A DNA stretch of 40,035 nucleotides from CAIJMI01 sp964448085 (GTDB taxonomy: Bacteria > Patescibacteriota > Microgenomatia > UBA10105 > UBA927), in the NCBI GenBank assembly GCA_964448085.1, contig CAYUUX010000006.1, positions 1 through 40,035 of the forward strand. Direction: 5' to 3'. Made by a program: the position numbers and the translations under genes. Shown here in pieces: positions 8,246 to 14,904 of the stretch (position 1 is the first letter of the stretch; every line of letters starts with the position of its first letter). The notes below the pieces were generated by a model. The model saw only the letters and a program-made list of their open reading frames with translations. It made no database searches and was not told the DNA's origin.

Positions 8246-9331
8246 TTAGAATTGTGTCAAAAACCGTACATCATTACTGTAGAGAATGCGAATATCGTTA
8301 ATGTTAGTATTGGATTTCATCATGTATGCCCGTTCGACTCCCCATCCGAACGCAAAACCGTTATATCTTGTCGTATCAATGTTTCCTGCTTTCAACACGT
8401 TCGGGTGAACCATGCCGGCACCACCAAGTTCCAGCCAGCCTTCTTTGCAGAGTCTGCAGCCCTTGCCATTGCAGATGCCGCAGGAGATATCCACTTCAAA
8501 GGATGGTTCGGTAAACTGAAAGTGAAACGGCCGTATACGCGTTTTTCTTTCGGGACCGAAAAAATGTTGCGCGAAGTAGTCCAAAACTCCTTTTAAGTGT
8601 CCGATGGAGATATGCTTGTCTATATACAATCCTTCAAATTGATGAAACATCGGCGTGTGGGATACGTCAATTTGACGCCTATAACATTTCGCGATGTTGA
8701 TCATACGTATGGGCAGGTTCTTTTTTTCCATTTCGCGTACCTGACCGTTGCTCGTGTGGGGGGTGAGGACAATGTTTTTGAATTTGGGATCGCGTTTTTT
8801 CTTTTCATCAGGACTTTGGATAAAGAACGTTTCCCATTCATCCCGAGCCGGATGGTTTTCCGGCATATTTAAAGATGTGAATGCATACCAATCCCAATCG
8901 ACTTCCGGATGGCGAACGCGTGTGAATCCGATTCCTTTAAAGATATCCGTAATTTCGTCAATTGCCTGCGTTACGATATGCACATGACCCTCCGGCGGCC
9001 GTTCTCCGGGTTGGGTTACATCAAACCATGCGGATTGTGGTGTGTTTTTGGTAACCCGCTTTTGATGTTCTACCAAGGAGGATTCGATTGCTTTTTTTAC
9101 GCCGTTTAACACTGCACCAACGCGTTGTTTGTCATCTGGTTTAACAAAGGGAATCTGGGTAAGGAGTTTGGTAAATTCGCTTCCCCGACCTAGCCATTCT
9201 AAACGGAGCGCATCTGAAGGCAAAACGCTTCCCAAAATAGCAGCAGTTGCGTCCTCCTGAATGGTTAAAAGAAGCCGTATCAACTGATCCGCATCCACTG
9301 CCGCATGTGTGCTTTTATCCGTTTTTTTCAT
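8246..9331 (-). CDS. pheS: Phenylalanyl-tRNA synthetase alpha subunit
   Basis: Catalytic chain of PheRS, 361 residues, close to the normal length. An N-terminal helical arm (1-~100) is followed by the class II core: HPARDEWETFFI and LTPHTSNGQVREM (motif 1 side), INIAKCYRRQIDVSHTPMFHQFEGLYID (motif 2), and GGAGMVHPNVL...GFAFGWGVERAYMM (motif 3). Four cysteines in CGICNGKGCRLC may bind zinc, an insertion seen in some bacterial PheS. It is followed by pheT after 1 nt. A promoter TTGATA-18-TACAAT lies at 9379-9350; the mRNA leader would be about 11 nt, with only a weak Shine-Dalgarno-like AGAAGAG. Confidence 0.96.
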   Translation of the reverse strand: MKKTDKSTHAAVDADQLIRLLLTIQEDATAAILGSVLPSDALRLEWLGRGSEFTKLLTQIPFVKPDDKQRVGAVLNGVKKAIESSLVEHQKRVTKNTPQSAWFDVTQPGERPPEGHVHIVTQAIDEITDIFKGIGFTRVRHPEVDWDWYAFTSLNMPENHPARDEWETFFIQSPDEKKKRDPKFKNIVLTPHTSNGQVREMEKKNLPIRMINIAKCYRRQIDVSHTPMFHQFEGLYIDKHISIGHLKGVLDYFAQHFFGPERKTRIRPFHFQFTEPSFEVDISCGICNGKGCRLCKEGWLELGGAGMVHPNVLKAGNIDTTRYNGFAFGWGVERAYMMKSNTNINDIRILYSNDVRFLTQF

Positions 9332-9349
9332 ATATGCACTTTCTCTTCT

Positions 9350-9379
9350 ATTGTACGTTGTATTTTACTTCACTATCAA
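9350..9379 (-). promoter_or_regulatory. Promoter of pheST
   Basis: TTGATA (9379-9374), 18-nt spacer, TACAAT (9355-9350). It lies between the rplT terminator and the pheS ATG at 9331. Confidence 0.6.
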
Positions 9380-9394
9380 GTTTCCAAAATTGCC

Positions 9395-9418
9395 AAAAAA
9401 AATCCCGCTGGTGCGGGA
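9395..9418 (-). terminator. Intrinsic terminator after rplT
   Basis: TCCCGC-ACCA-GCGGGA followed by eight U on the minus strand, about 25 nt after the rplT stop. It ends the thrS-infC-rpmI-rplT unit. Confidence 0.92.
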
Positions 9419-9440
9419 CGTGTATTTCTGCGCGTGCAGC

Positions 9441-9791
9441 TTACTTCGTCCCGTTTGCGGTCGTAAAGATAGCATCAAACGCTTTTGGTTTTTCGACAAT
9501 CAGGTTTGCAAGTATTTTTCTGTCAATTTGGATATGTGCTGTTTTGAGTGCATGCATGAATTTACTATATGACACGCCTTTGATGGCAACTGCATGTGAT
9601 ATTCTGCTGATCCAGACTGCGCGGAAATCACGTTTTTTGTTTTTTCTTCCGGCAAACGCATATTCCCCTGCGTGAAGATACGCTTCTTTTGCGACTTTTA
9701 TAAGGCGACGTTTCGTCATCCGATAGCCTTTGTTGGCTCGGAAGATTTTTTTGTGTTTTGCGTGACTGGTGACTCCCCGTTTTACTCGCAT
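9441..9791 (-). CDS. rplT: Ribosomal protein bL20
   Basis: Large-subunit assembly protein that binds 23S rRNA domain II; 116 residues, normal length. It has the typical basic N-terminus (MRVKRGVTSHAKHKKIFRAN), GRKNKKRDFRAVWISRI and the globular end SYSKFMHALKTAHIQIDRKILANLI. It starts 3 nt after the rpmI stop and has no clear Shine-Dalgarno sequence, so it probably relies on coupling to rpmI. In Firmicutes and enterobacteria L20 represses its own operon through an mRNA structure; the thrS leader here is one place to look for a similar site. Confidence 0.97.
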   Translation of the reverse strand: MRVKRGVTSHAKHKKIFRANKGYRMTKRRLIKVAKEAYLHAGEYAFAGRKNKKRDFRAVWISRISHAVAIKGVSYSKFMHALKTAHIQIDRKILANLIVEKPKAFDAIFTTANGTK

Positions 9792-9794
9792 AAA

Positions 9795-9992
9795 TTAGGT
9801 TCGCATAAATTGTGTTACTTTTCGCTTATATGCCAAATTCAACACGGCTACAGCCCTATCCTGTCTTCGTTTTCGAGAAGAGCTTTTATTTTGGCGTAAA
9901 TGTCGGGCTCCCTGCACTCGATGCATTAGTTTCCCGCTTTTCGTCATCTTAAAGCGCTTCATGACAATTTTCTTGGTTTTCACTTTCGGCAT
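9795..9992 (-). CDS. rpmI: Ribosomal protein bL35
   Basis: Small basic 65-residue large-subunit protein. The start MPKVKTKKIVMKRFKMTKSG matches the family, which fixes the ATG at 9992 rather than an upstream in-frame codon at 10028. The C-terminal SSRKRRQDR region is also typical. No Shine-Dalgarno sequence: the minus strand upstream reads CCTCCT, the opposite of one. Instead a -10 box TATAAT ends 7 nt before the ATG, so rpmI-rplT can be made as a leaderless message in addition to read-through from infC. Confidence 0.96.
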   Translation of the reverse strand: MPKVKTKKIVMKRFKMTKSGKLMHRVQGARHLRQNKSSSRKRRQDRAVAVLNLAYKRKVTQFMRT

Positions 9993-9999
9993 AGGAGGT

Positions 10000-10028
10000 A
10001 TTATACGGCAAAAAGGAAGGTGACGCAA
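10000..10028 (-). promoter_or_regulatory. Internal promoter giving a leaderless rpmI-rplT mRNA
   Basis: TTGCGT (10028-10023), 17-nt spacer, TATAAT (10005-10000), then 7 nt to the ATG at 9992. It sits in and just after the infC stop region. Confidence 0.65.
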
Positions 10029-10033
10029 GGATA

Positions 10034-10558
10034 TTACGTAGTCTTTTTTCCAGGCACTACCATAGCGGAAAGGATTTTTCCCTCCATGTGTGGCTCACGG
10101 ACTATTTTAATCGACTCAAGGCTTCCCAAGAATTTTTTCATGACGTCGTAGCCGAATTCCTTTCTCGTTACTTCCCGACCCTTAAATACGACATTTATTT
10201 TTATCTGATTGCCGTCCTCAAGCCAGTCCGTTGCCTGTTTGAGCCGCGTATTGAAATCGTGATCGCCGATAAATGGCCGCAATCGTACCTCTTTGACGTC
10301 AACGTTCTTTTGGGTTTTTTTGCTTTCCCGTTCCTTTTTCTGTTCCTGATACTTGAATTTCTTGAAATCGATAAGCTTGGCAACAGGGGGAACGGCATTG
10401 GGGGCAATTTCCACAACATCCATCTCCAGTTCCTTTGCCTTTTGCAATGCTTCAATTTTAGAAACAACCCCTATTTGCTTTCCTTCTTCATCCAATAGCC
10501 GCAGGGTAGGACTGATGATTTGGTAATTGAGGCGGTAGTGTTTATAACTTGTGTTCAA
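10034..10558 (-). CDS. infC: Translation initiation factor IF-3, non-ATG start
   Basis: Binds the 30S subunit and checks start-codon pairing. About 174 residues, the normal size: N-domain (YRLNYQIISPTLRLLDEEGKQIGVV, the VEIAPNAVPPVAKLIDFKKFKYQE signature at ~60-80), a linker, and the C-domain (KEVRLRPFIGDHDF through VVFKGREV). The frame has a TAA four codons before the TTG at 10558, and no ATG or GTG lies between that stop and the conserved region. TTG is therefore the best start; otherwise it must be an even rarer codon. E. coli infC also avoids AUG (it uses AUU), which lets IF-3 limit its own translation. It overlaps thrS by 17 nt and has no obvious Shine-Dalgarno sequence. Confidence 0.94.
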   Translation of the reverse strand: MNTSYKHYRLNYQIISPTLRLLDEEGKQIGVVSKIEALQKAKELEMDVVEIAPNAVPPVAKLIDFKKFKYQEQKKERESKKTQKNVDVKEVRLRPFIGDHDFNTRLKQATDWLEDGNQIKINVVFKGREVTRKEFGYDVMKKFLGSLESIKIVREPHMEGKILSAMVVPGKKTT

Positions 10559-12326
10559 TGTCTTGTGTTAAGCGTTGGATAAAATCTGAAAGGCTCATCG
10601 CCTTGAGATCTTCTCCGCTTCTTGTTCTGACGCTGACCGTATTAGCGGCCATTTCTCTATCGCCAATTATAGCCATGTATGGGATTTTATGCAATGTCGC
10701 TTCTCGAATTTTTGCACCCATTGGCACGCTTTTGTCATCAATAGCGGCGCGGATTCCAGATGCACTCATCGTTTCTTTTACTTTGAAAGCTGCTGCCTGT
10801 TGACGTTCCGTTATCGGGATCACCTGTACTTGCACGGGTGAGAGCCATATCGGGAATGCCCCCGCGTAGTGTTCGATGAGAAATCCGATGAACCGTTCAT
10901 GCGAGCCAAGGGGCGCCCGATGAATAATAACCGGCGTTTGTCGTTTCCCTTGTTCATCCGTGTATTCCAACCCAAAGCGTTTTGCCATGAACAGATCAAT
11001 TTGGTTTGTCGATATGGCAAACTCTCGACCGATACTGGAGTGGATGATGAAATCGATTTTTGGCCCGTAGAAGGCTGCTCCGCCAAGCTTTTCTACCATC
11101 GGTATGTTTGTTTTTGCCGCTGCCTCTCGCATAAGTTTTTCAGCCAATTGCCACATACCTTCATCCCCGTGGTATTTTTTCGTATCTTTTGGATCGCGAA
11201 GCGACAATTCCAAGTGATATTCCTTTATACCAAGGAGATTATAGTAATATTCGTGTAGTTTCATGACCGTGAGAAACTCATCAACTGCCTGTTCGAGCGT
11301 GCAGTAAATATGTGCATCGTTTTGGCTAAACCCCCTGACGCGCATCAGGCCGAAAAGCTCGCCCGACGCTTCGTATCGGTAACATGTGCCATATTCTGCG
11401 AGTCGAATGGGTAAATCCCTGTAACTTCGAGGCCGCGCCTTGAAGATCATATGATGATGCGGACAGTTCATTGGTTTGAGGAAGTATTCCTCTCCATCAT
11501 CGAGTTTCATTGGCGGATACATATCGCTTTTGTAATATGGCAGGTGTCCCGAGGTATAATACAGATTTGATTTGGTAATATTTGGTGTTGTTACCCGCTG
11601 ATAGCCCCACGTTTCTTCTGTTTGTTTTGCAAAGTTCTCCAATGTCTCTTTGATAATATTCCCTTTGGGAAGCCAAAGAATAAGCCCTCTTCCCACATCC
11701 TCGCTTATCGTAAAAAGGTCAAGCGCTTCACCAATCTTTCTATGATCGCGTTTTTTTGCTTCCTCCAGTTGCCAGATATACTGGTCGAGCTCCTTTTGCG
11801 TTGCAAATGCAGTTCCGTAAATTCTTGTGAGCATCGTATTGTGCTCATCGCCCTTCCAGTACGCGCCTGCAATTGATAAGAGTTTGCATACGCCGATCTC
11901 ACCGGTTGTTGCAACGTGAGGCCCCTTACACAGGTCACTAAAGTGATCCATTGTATAGATACTTACTTCCGTTTCAGATTTTTCCAATTGTTTCAGGAGT
12001 TCTTGTTTATACGTTTGCTTTTCTTCTTTTGCATCCCCCAGTGCTTTTTTTATGGAGACGATAGACTTAATAAACGGTATCTGCGCTTTTTGTAAGCGCA
12101 GCATCTCGTGCTCAATTTTTGGGAAATCTGTATCGGATATTTTTACTGGAAGCTCAAAATCGTAGTAGAACCCGTTTTCCGTTGTCGGTCCTATACCGAA
12201 CTTCGTTTCCGGCCAAAGGTTTTTTACTGCTGCAGCCATGAGGTGCGCTGCGCTATGACGCATCGTATCCAACTTGTTGTAATCGACATGTCCTGACTTA
12301 TATACGTTTGTCCGTTTTGCTTTCAT
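10542..12326 (-). CDS. thrS: Threonyl-tRNA synthetase, lacking the N-terminal TGS domain
   Basis: Class II synthetase, 594 residues. The N-terminal TGS (N1) domain of ~60 residues is missing, since the protein begins almost at the editing domain. That N2 domain is intact: MRHSAAHLMAAAV (H-x3-H zinc-like pair) and SDLCKGPHV. The core has MNCPHHHMIF with the catalytic zinc Cys and nearby His, RYEASGELFGLMRVRGFSQNDAHIY (motif 2), and PVIIHRAPLGSHERFIGFLIEHY (motif 3). The C-terminal anticodon-binding domain (PVQVQVIPI...) is complete. An AAAGGAGC Shine-Dalgarno sequence precedes the ATG. An intrinsic terminator lies between the only visible promoter and this ATG, which implies attenuation. Confidence 0.96.
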   Translation of the reverse strand: MKAKRTNVYKSGHVDYNKLDTMRHSAAHLMAAAVKNLWPETKFGIGPTTENGFYYDFELPVKISDTDFPKIEHEMLRLQKAQIPFIKSIVSIKKALGDAKEEKQTYKQELLKQLEKSETEVSIYTMDHFSDLCKGPHVATTGEIGVCKLLSIAGAYWKGDEHNTMLTRIYGTAFATQKELDQYIWQLEEAKKRDHRKIGEALDLFTISEDVGRGLILWLPKGNIIKETLENFAKQTEETWGYQRVTTPNITKSNLYYTSGHLPYYKSDMYPPMKLDDGEEYFLKPMNCPHHHMIFKARPRSYRDLPIRLAEYGTCYRYEASGELFGLMRVRGFSQNDAHIYCTLEQAVDEFLTVMKLHEYYYNLLGIKEYHLELSLRDPKDTKKYHGDEGMWQLAEKLMREAAAKTNIPMVEKLGGAAFYGPKIDFIIHSSIGREFAISTNQIDLFMAKRFGLEYTDEQGKRQTPVIIHRAPLGSHERFIGFLIEHYAGAFPIWLSPVQVQVIPITERQQAAAFKVKETMSASGIRAAIDDKSVPMGAKIREATLHKIPYMAIIGDREMAANTVSVRTRSGEDLKAMSLSDFIQRLTQDIEHKL

Positions 12327-12478
12327 ACTGCTCCTTTAACAAAAAAGCCGTTCGCCCTTGTGATCCCGATGGTTCGGGAGGTTCCAATCACAAAGTCAAA
12401 CGGTTCTTAATTTATCATCTTTTTCGCCGGATGTAGCGATCCTCTTTGAGAATGGTGAGCTCTCATGCAGACGAGAAT
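12327..12478 (-). promoter_or_regulatory. Structured thrS leader RNA, predicted attenuator
   Basis: About 150 nt from the predicted transcription start to the thrS ATG. The 5' half can fold through GATGTA/TACATC with internal TTCTC/GAGAG and ATTCTC/GAGGAT helices. The 3' half is the terminator. It has no T-box sequence and is too short for a T-box. Candidates are an L20 or IF-3/ThrRS-responsive leader, since those genes lie downstream. The effector is unknown. Confidence 0.5.
12341..12407 (-). terminator. Terminator/attenuator inside the thrS leader
   Basis: On the minus strand AACCGTTTGACTTTGTGAT pairs with ATCACAAGGGCGAACGG (a few wobbles, few mismatches), capped by an inner hairpin CCCGA-ACCA-TCGGG and followed by six U. 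It ends about 14 nt before the thrS ATG. No promoter fits between it and thrS, so transcripts must read through it. Confidence 0.85.
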
Positions 12479-12484
12479 ACATCT

Positions 12485-12512
12485 ATTATATCGGACGAAA
12501 AACAAAAATCAA
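12485..12512 (-). promoter_or_regulatory. Promoter of thrS-infC-rpmI-rplT
   Basis: TTGATT (12512-12507), 16-nt spacer, perfect TATAAT (12490-12485). The -35 box overlaps the stop codon of the preceding small gene. Confidence 0.65.
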
Positions 12513-12766
12513 GGATCGACACGGTTGGTAATTGTTGCAGACTTTGGAATATGAACCGATTCTTTCTGTTTTTTGCCGTCAAGATATACCGCTCCGAGAA
12601 TATCCGATTGAATGCGTATTTCATCTGGCTCCTTATGCAGAAGTAGGACGTCACGTATTGCCGGTTCGTTGTCGAGGTGTACCTGCACGGTCCCATTCGT
12701 ATGCACGATATGGACATCCTTCCCAAAGAGAAGTGATCTGTGTCCTGCTTCAGCGTATGGTGTCAT
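12509..12766 (-). CDS. Small protein of unknown function at the end of the surface operon
   Basis: An 85-residue acidic-to-neutral protein with no signal peptide or membrane segment. I recognise no family. The text is beta-rich (DVHIVHTNGTVQVHL, IRIQSDILGAVYL). It is likely real because its ATG overlaps the stop of the upstream methyltransferase gene by 4 nt and it fills the space up to the next promoter. A cytoplasmic partner of the methyltransferase is possible but unsupported. Confidence 0.5.
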   Translation of the reverse strand: MTPYAEAGHRSLLFGKDVHIVHTNGTVQVHLDNEPAIRDVLLLHKEPDEIRIQSDILGAVYLDGKKQKESVHIPKSATITNRVDP

Positions 12767-13311
12767 AGACGTATGGGTATTGTTTTCTTTCCCTTTTTTG
12801 GAATAGCAAATGCGTAGACGTGTTCCTTCGCGTCATGATGCATTTGTGGGATATGGGGAAAAATGAAACTATTGGAAACAACGATTGACCCGGGTTTGAG
12901 TTGGGTAAGAAGTTTTCGCTCCAATGTTTCCATTTTCCACGGGAGAAGATAGACAAAGACGACATCGGCACGGGATATATCCGCAGTCCAAAAATTCTTC
13001 CAGAGTGTATGGACGGAATTTCGGTAAGGAGAACACACCGCACGTATATTTGCCCAGAGTACGATAAAGGGATTGATTTCAAAACCCGTTGCGGTTGCTC
13101 CTTTTTTTGCTGCCAACAGCAGGAGTCTTCCGTCGCCCGAACCAAGGTCAATGACGTGTTGGCCTGGACGAATATCGGCAAAGCGCATCATGGAAGAAAT
13201 CGCATTGGATGCCGACGGAACGAATGGTGCGCCTGTTGCAAAAGCAAGACAGAGGAAAAAGAAGAGAAGTGCAAGGAAGAATTGAATAATGAGAAATATC
13301 CACGCAAGCAT
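12763..13311 (-). CDS. Membrane-anchored class I SAM-dependent methyltransferase
   Basis: 182 residues. One N-terminal hydrophobic helix (about 3-27, WIFLIIQFFLALLFFFLCLA) is followed by a small Rossmann domain. Motif I is VIDLGSGDGRLLLLAA (~53-68), the acidic end of strand 2 is TGFEINPF, and ADVVFVYLLPWKM follows. The layout resembles short DOT1-like or ribosomal-lysine-like methyltransferases, but the substrate is unknown. The ATG lies 2 nt after the sortase stop. Its position in the surface operon and its membrane anchor suggest it acts near the inner membrane face, perhaps on a lipid or on the secretion/sortase machinery. That is inference. Confidence 0.75.
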   Translation of the reverse strand: MLAWIFLIIQFFLALLFFFLCLAFATGAPFVPSASNAISSMMRFADIRPGQHVIDLGSGDGRLLLLAAKKGATATGFEINPFIVLWANIRAVCSPYRNSVHTLWKNFWTADISRADVVFVYLLPWKMETLERKLLTQLKPGSIVVSNSFIFPHIPQMHHDAKEHVYAFAIPKKGKKTIPIRL

Positions 13312-13313
13312 GA

Positions 13314-13952
13314 TTATTGTTCCTGCAGTTGGGCACGGACAATAAGGCGTTTGTATGTGGTTCCTGGAGGCCAGCAGGTCATCAGGGTAAGAAGCTTTCG
13401 ATCGGTTTTTTCCATAAGATAGGATACGTTTGTAGGCTCAACGAGCGTTTTTTCGAATACTTGGTATCTATATTTGTTCCCATCCATATACAGGAAAATA
13501 TTATCTCCCGCATTAAGCTTATCAAGAAGATAAAAAACGGAGTTGTAGCGCATCGCTTCATAAAAATCCACCGACGAGTGGGAAAAAATAAAAACATTGC
13601 CGGTTCGACCAGGAAACACGCTTCCTTTTGCGTGTGCAACACCTTTGGTGAGGGCACGTTGATATGCAGCTTTGTTATACGGATCGACGTTTGGGATAAT
13701 GCGGGCATTTGCCGTAATTTTTGGAATCACAATGCCAAACGTTGCATCGATTGGTTGTATATCCTTTGGCGTGCCTGTTGTTTGTTGGGCTAACGTTCCA
13801 AAGCGATACCGGAGTTCATTGATGATGACTGGAAAGAATATTGCACAAAGGAGTATTACTCCAATAGCGATACATGCAATACCAATCTGCAGGACTGTCT
13901 TGGATGAACGCGAGGCTTTGTGTTTATTGGTTGGTTTTCTTTTTGGAGACAT
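13314..13952 (-). CDS. Sortase (transpeptidase for LPXTG proteins)
   Basis: Cleaves LPXTG signals and joins the protein to the cell wall. 212 residues with a basic N-terminus and a single membrane anchor (about 21-45), so it is a type II membrane enzyme facing outwards. The sortase core begins at FGIVIPKITANARIIP. The catalytic triad is visible: His125 in FIFSHSS, Cys193 in LLTLMTCWPPG, and Arg206 (or Arg202) in KRLIVRAQ. The TLxTC form and short length resemble class D/E/F housekeeping types rather than pilin-specific class C; the class is uncertain. It lies two genes after a giant protein ending in LPSTG, its obvious substrate, and overlaps the upstream gene by 29 nt. Confidence 0.92.
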   Translation of the reverse strand: MSPKRKPTNKHKASRSSKTVLQIGIACIAIGVILLCAIFFPVIINELRYRFGTLAQQTTGTPKDIQPIDATFGIVIPKITANARIIPNVDPYNKAAYQRALTKGVAHAKGSVFPGRTGNVFIFSHSSVDFYEAMRYNSVFYLLDKLNAGDNIFLYMDGNKYRYQVFEKTLVEPTNVSYLMEKTDRKLLTLMTCWPPGTTYKRLIVRAQLQEQ

Positions 13953-14904
13953 ACAACCCGATTGTGCCGATAATCAATAAAAGAATTCCCAGAATCAGTA
14001 TACCATTCTTTTGGAAAAATCCAGCCAGTTGTGACGGTTTGCTCTCTGTTGCGGAAGGCGTTGTTTCTCCCAAGATCGCACCCTCTCCTTCTTTTGTTTC
14101 CTTTCCAAGAACCGAACCTTCACTTGGGCTTGTGAGTGCGATAGCTCCACCACCGGTTGTACCAGTCGTAGAAGGTGTAGCCGTTGTAAATTTTACAATG
14201 CTATCACCCACAACATTCGAACCATTTCCGGCATTGTCAAATGCCCGGACGCCAAAATAGTATTCCTTATCACATGTTGGAGGTGTCGTTATTGACTGTC
14301 CTTCGGTATTTGATCCAATCGTTATGGTATCAACACGGGATCCGCTATCAGCAGTGAATGATGTATTTTCAGAACGGTACACTTCAATCTTCACGGTTTT
14401 ATTGTTATCTTCAGCACTTCGGAATTTAATTTTATAATCACAGAGATTGGTTCGTTCTTTGCTATATCCTGTCGGATCACCCGGACCTTCATTGTTGTAG
14501 GTAACGGTTGCAGTATCAATTTTTTCATCCGTTCCTGCCGTGGCAACAACTTTAAATAAATAATCTCCTTTTGGATCGATAATGTTTGAGGTAACCGGAC
14601 ACACACCTGTGTTCCCGCCGCCTGTTATTGTAAGCGGTGCTCCGAATTGGACATAATTTGCATCGTTTGGTCCGTCTTTCCAGCAGGTAACCGTAATATC
14701 GCGGCCGGTTAAATCTAATGCAACAAATACGATATCAAACTCCCGAAGATTTGTTGGAGTTTTGGGTTGCTCAAGCCGCACCGAAAGTGCACTAAATACA
14801 GGAGTTGGCGTCGGTGTTGGCAATTGGGTAATCGCTCCCACTGGATTTTTTATACCAAAACAGCCAAATAGAGTAATTGCAAGTATTGTTAGTAATTTAC
14901 GCAT
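13924..14904 (-). CDS. Secreted beta-sandwich (fibronectin-like) protein with C-terminal membrane anchor
   Basis: 326 residues. A signal peptide (MRKLLTILAITLFGCFGI) is followed by a short TPTPTP stretch and two beta-rich Ig/FnIII-like modules (about 40-125 and 125-245; VRAFDNAGNGSNVV resembles an FnIII end). A Gly/Ser/Thr-rich linker leads to a terminal hydrophobic helix (about 298-318) and a positive tail (SKKKTNQ). This resembles a sortase substrate, but no LPXTG is seen; the residues before the helix are SKPSQLAGFFQKNG. It may be a plain membrane-anchored accessory of the giant adhesin. It has a good GAGGAGA Shine-Dalgarno sequence and starts inside the end of the giant gene (8-nt overlap). 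Confidence 0.75.
   Translation of the reverse strand: MRKLLTILAITLFGCFGIKNPVGAITQLPTPTPTPVFSALSVRLEQPKTPTNLREFDIVFVALDLTGRDITVTCWKDGPNDANYVQFGAPLTITGGGNTGVCPVTSNIIDPKGDYLFKVVATAGTDEKIDTATVTYNNEGPGDPTGYSKERTNLCDYKIKFRSAEDNNKTVKIEVYRSENTSFTADSGSRVDTITIGSNTEGQSITTPPTCDKEYYFGVRAFDNAGNGSNVVGDSIVKFTTATPSTTGTTGGGAIALTSPSEGSVLGKETKEGEGAILGETTPSATESKPSQLAGFFQKNGILILGILLLIIGTIGLYVSKKKTNQ

Noticed and set aside
12327..12478. T-box leader for thrS.
   Set aside because: No T-box sequence (GGTGGNACC type) or Stem I signatures are present, and the leader is too short. It is kept as an attenuator of unknown type.
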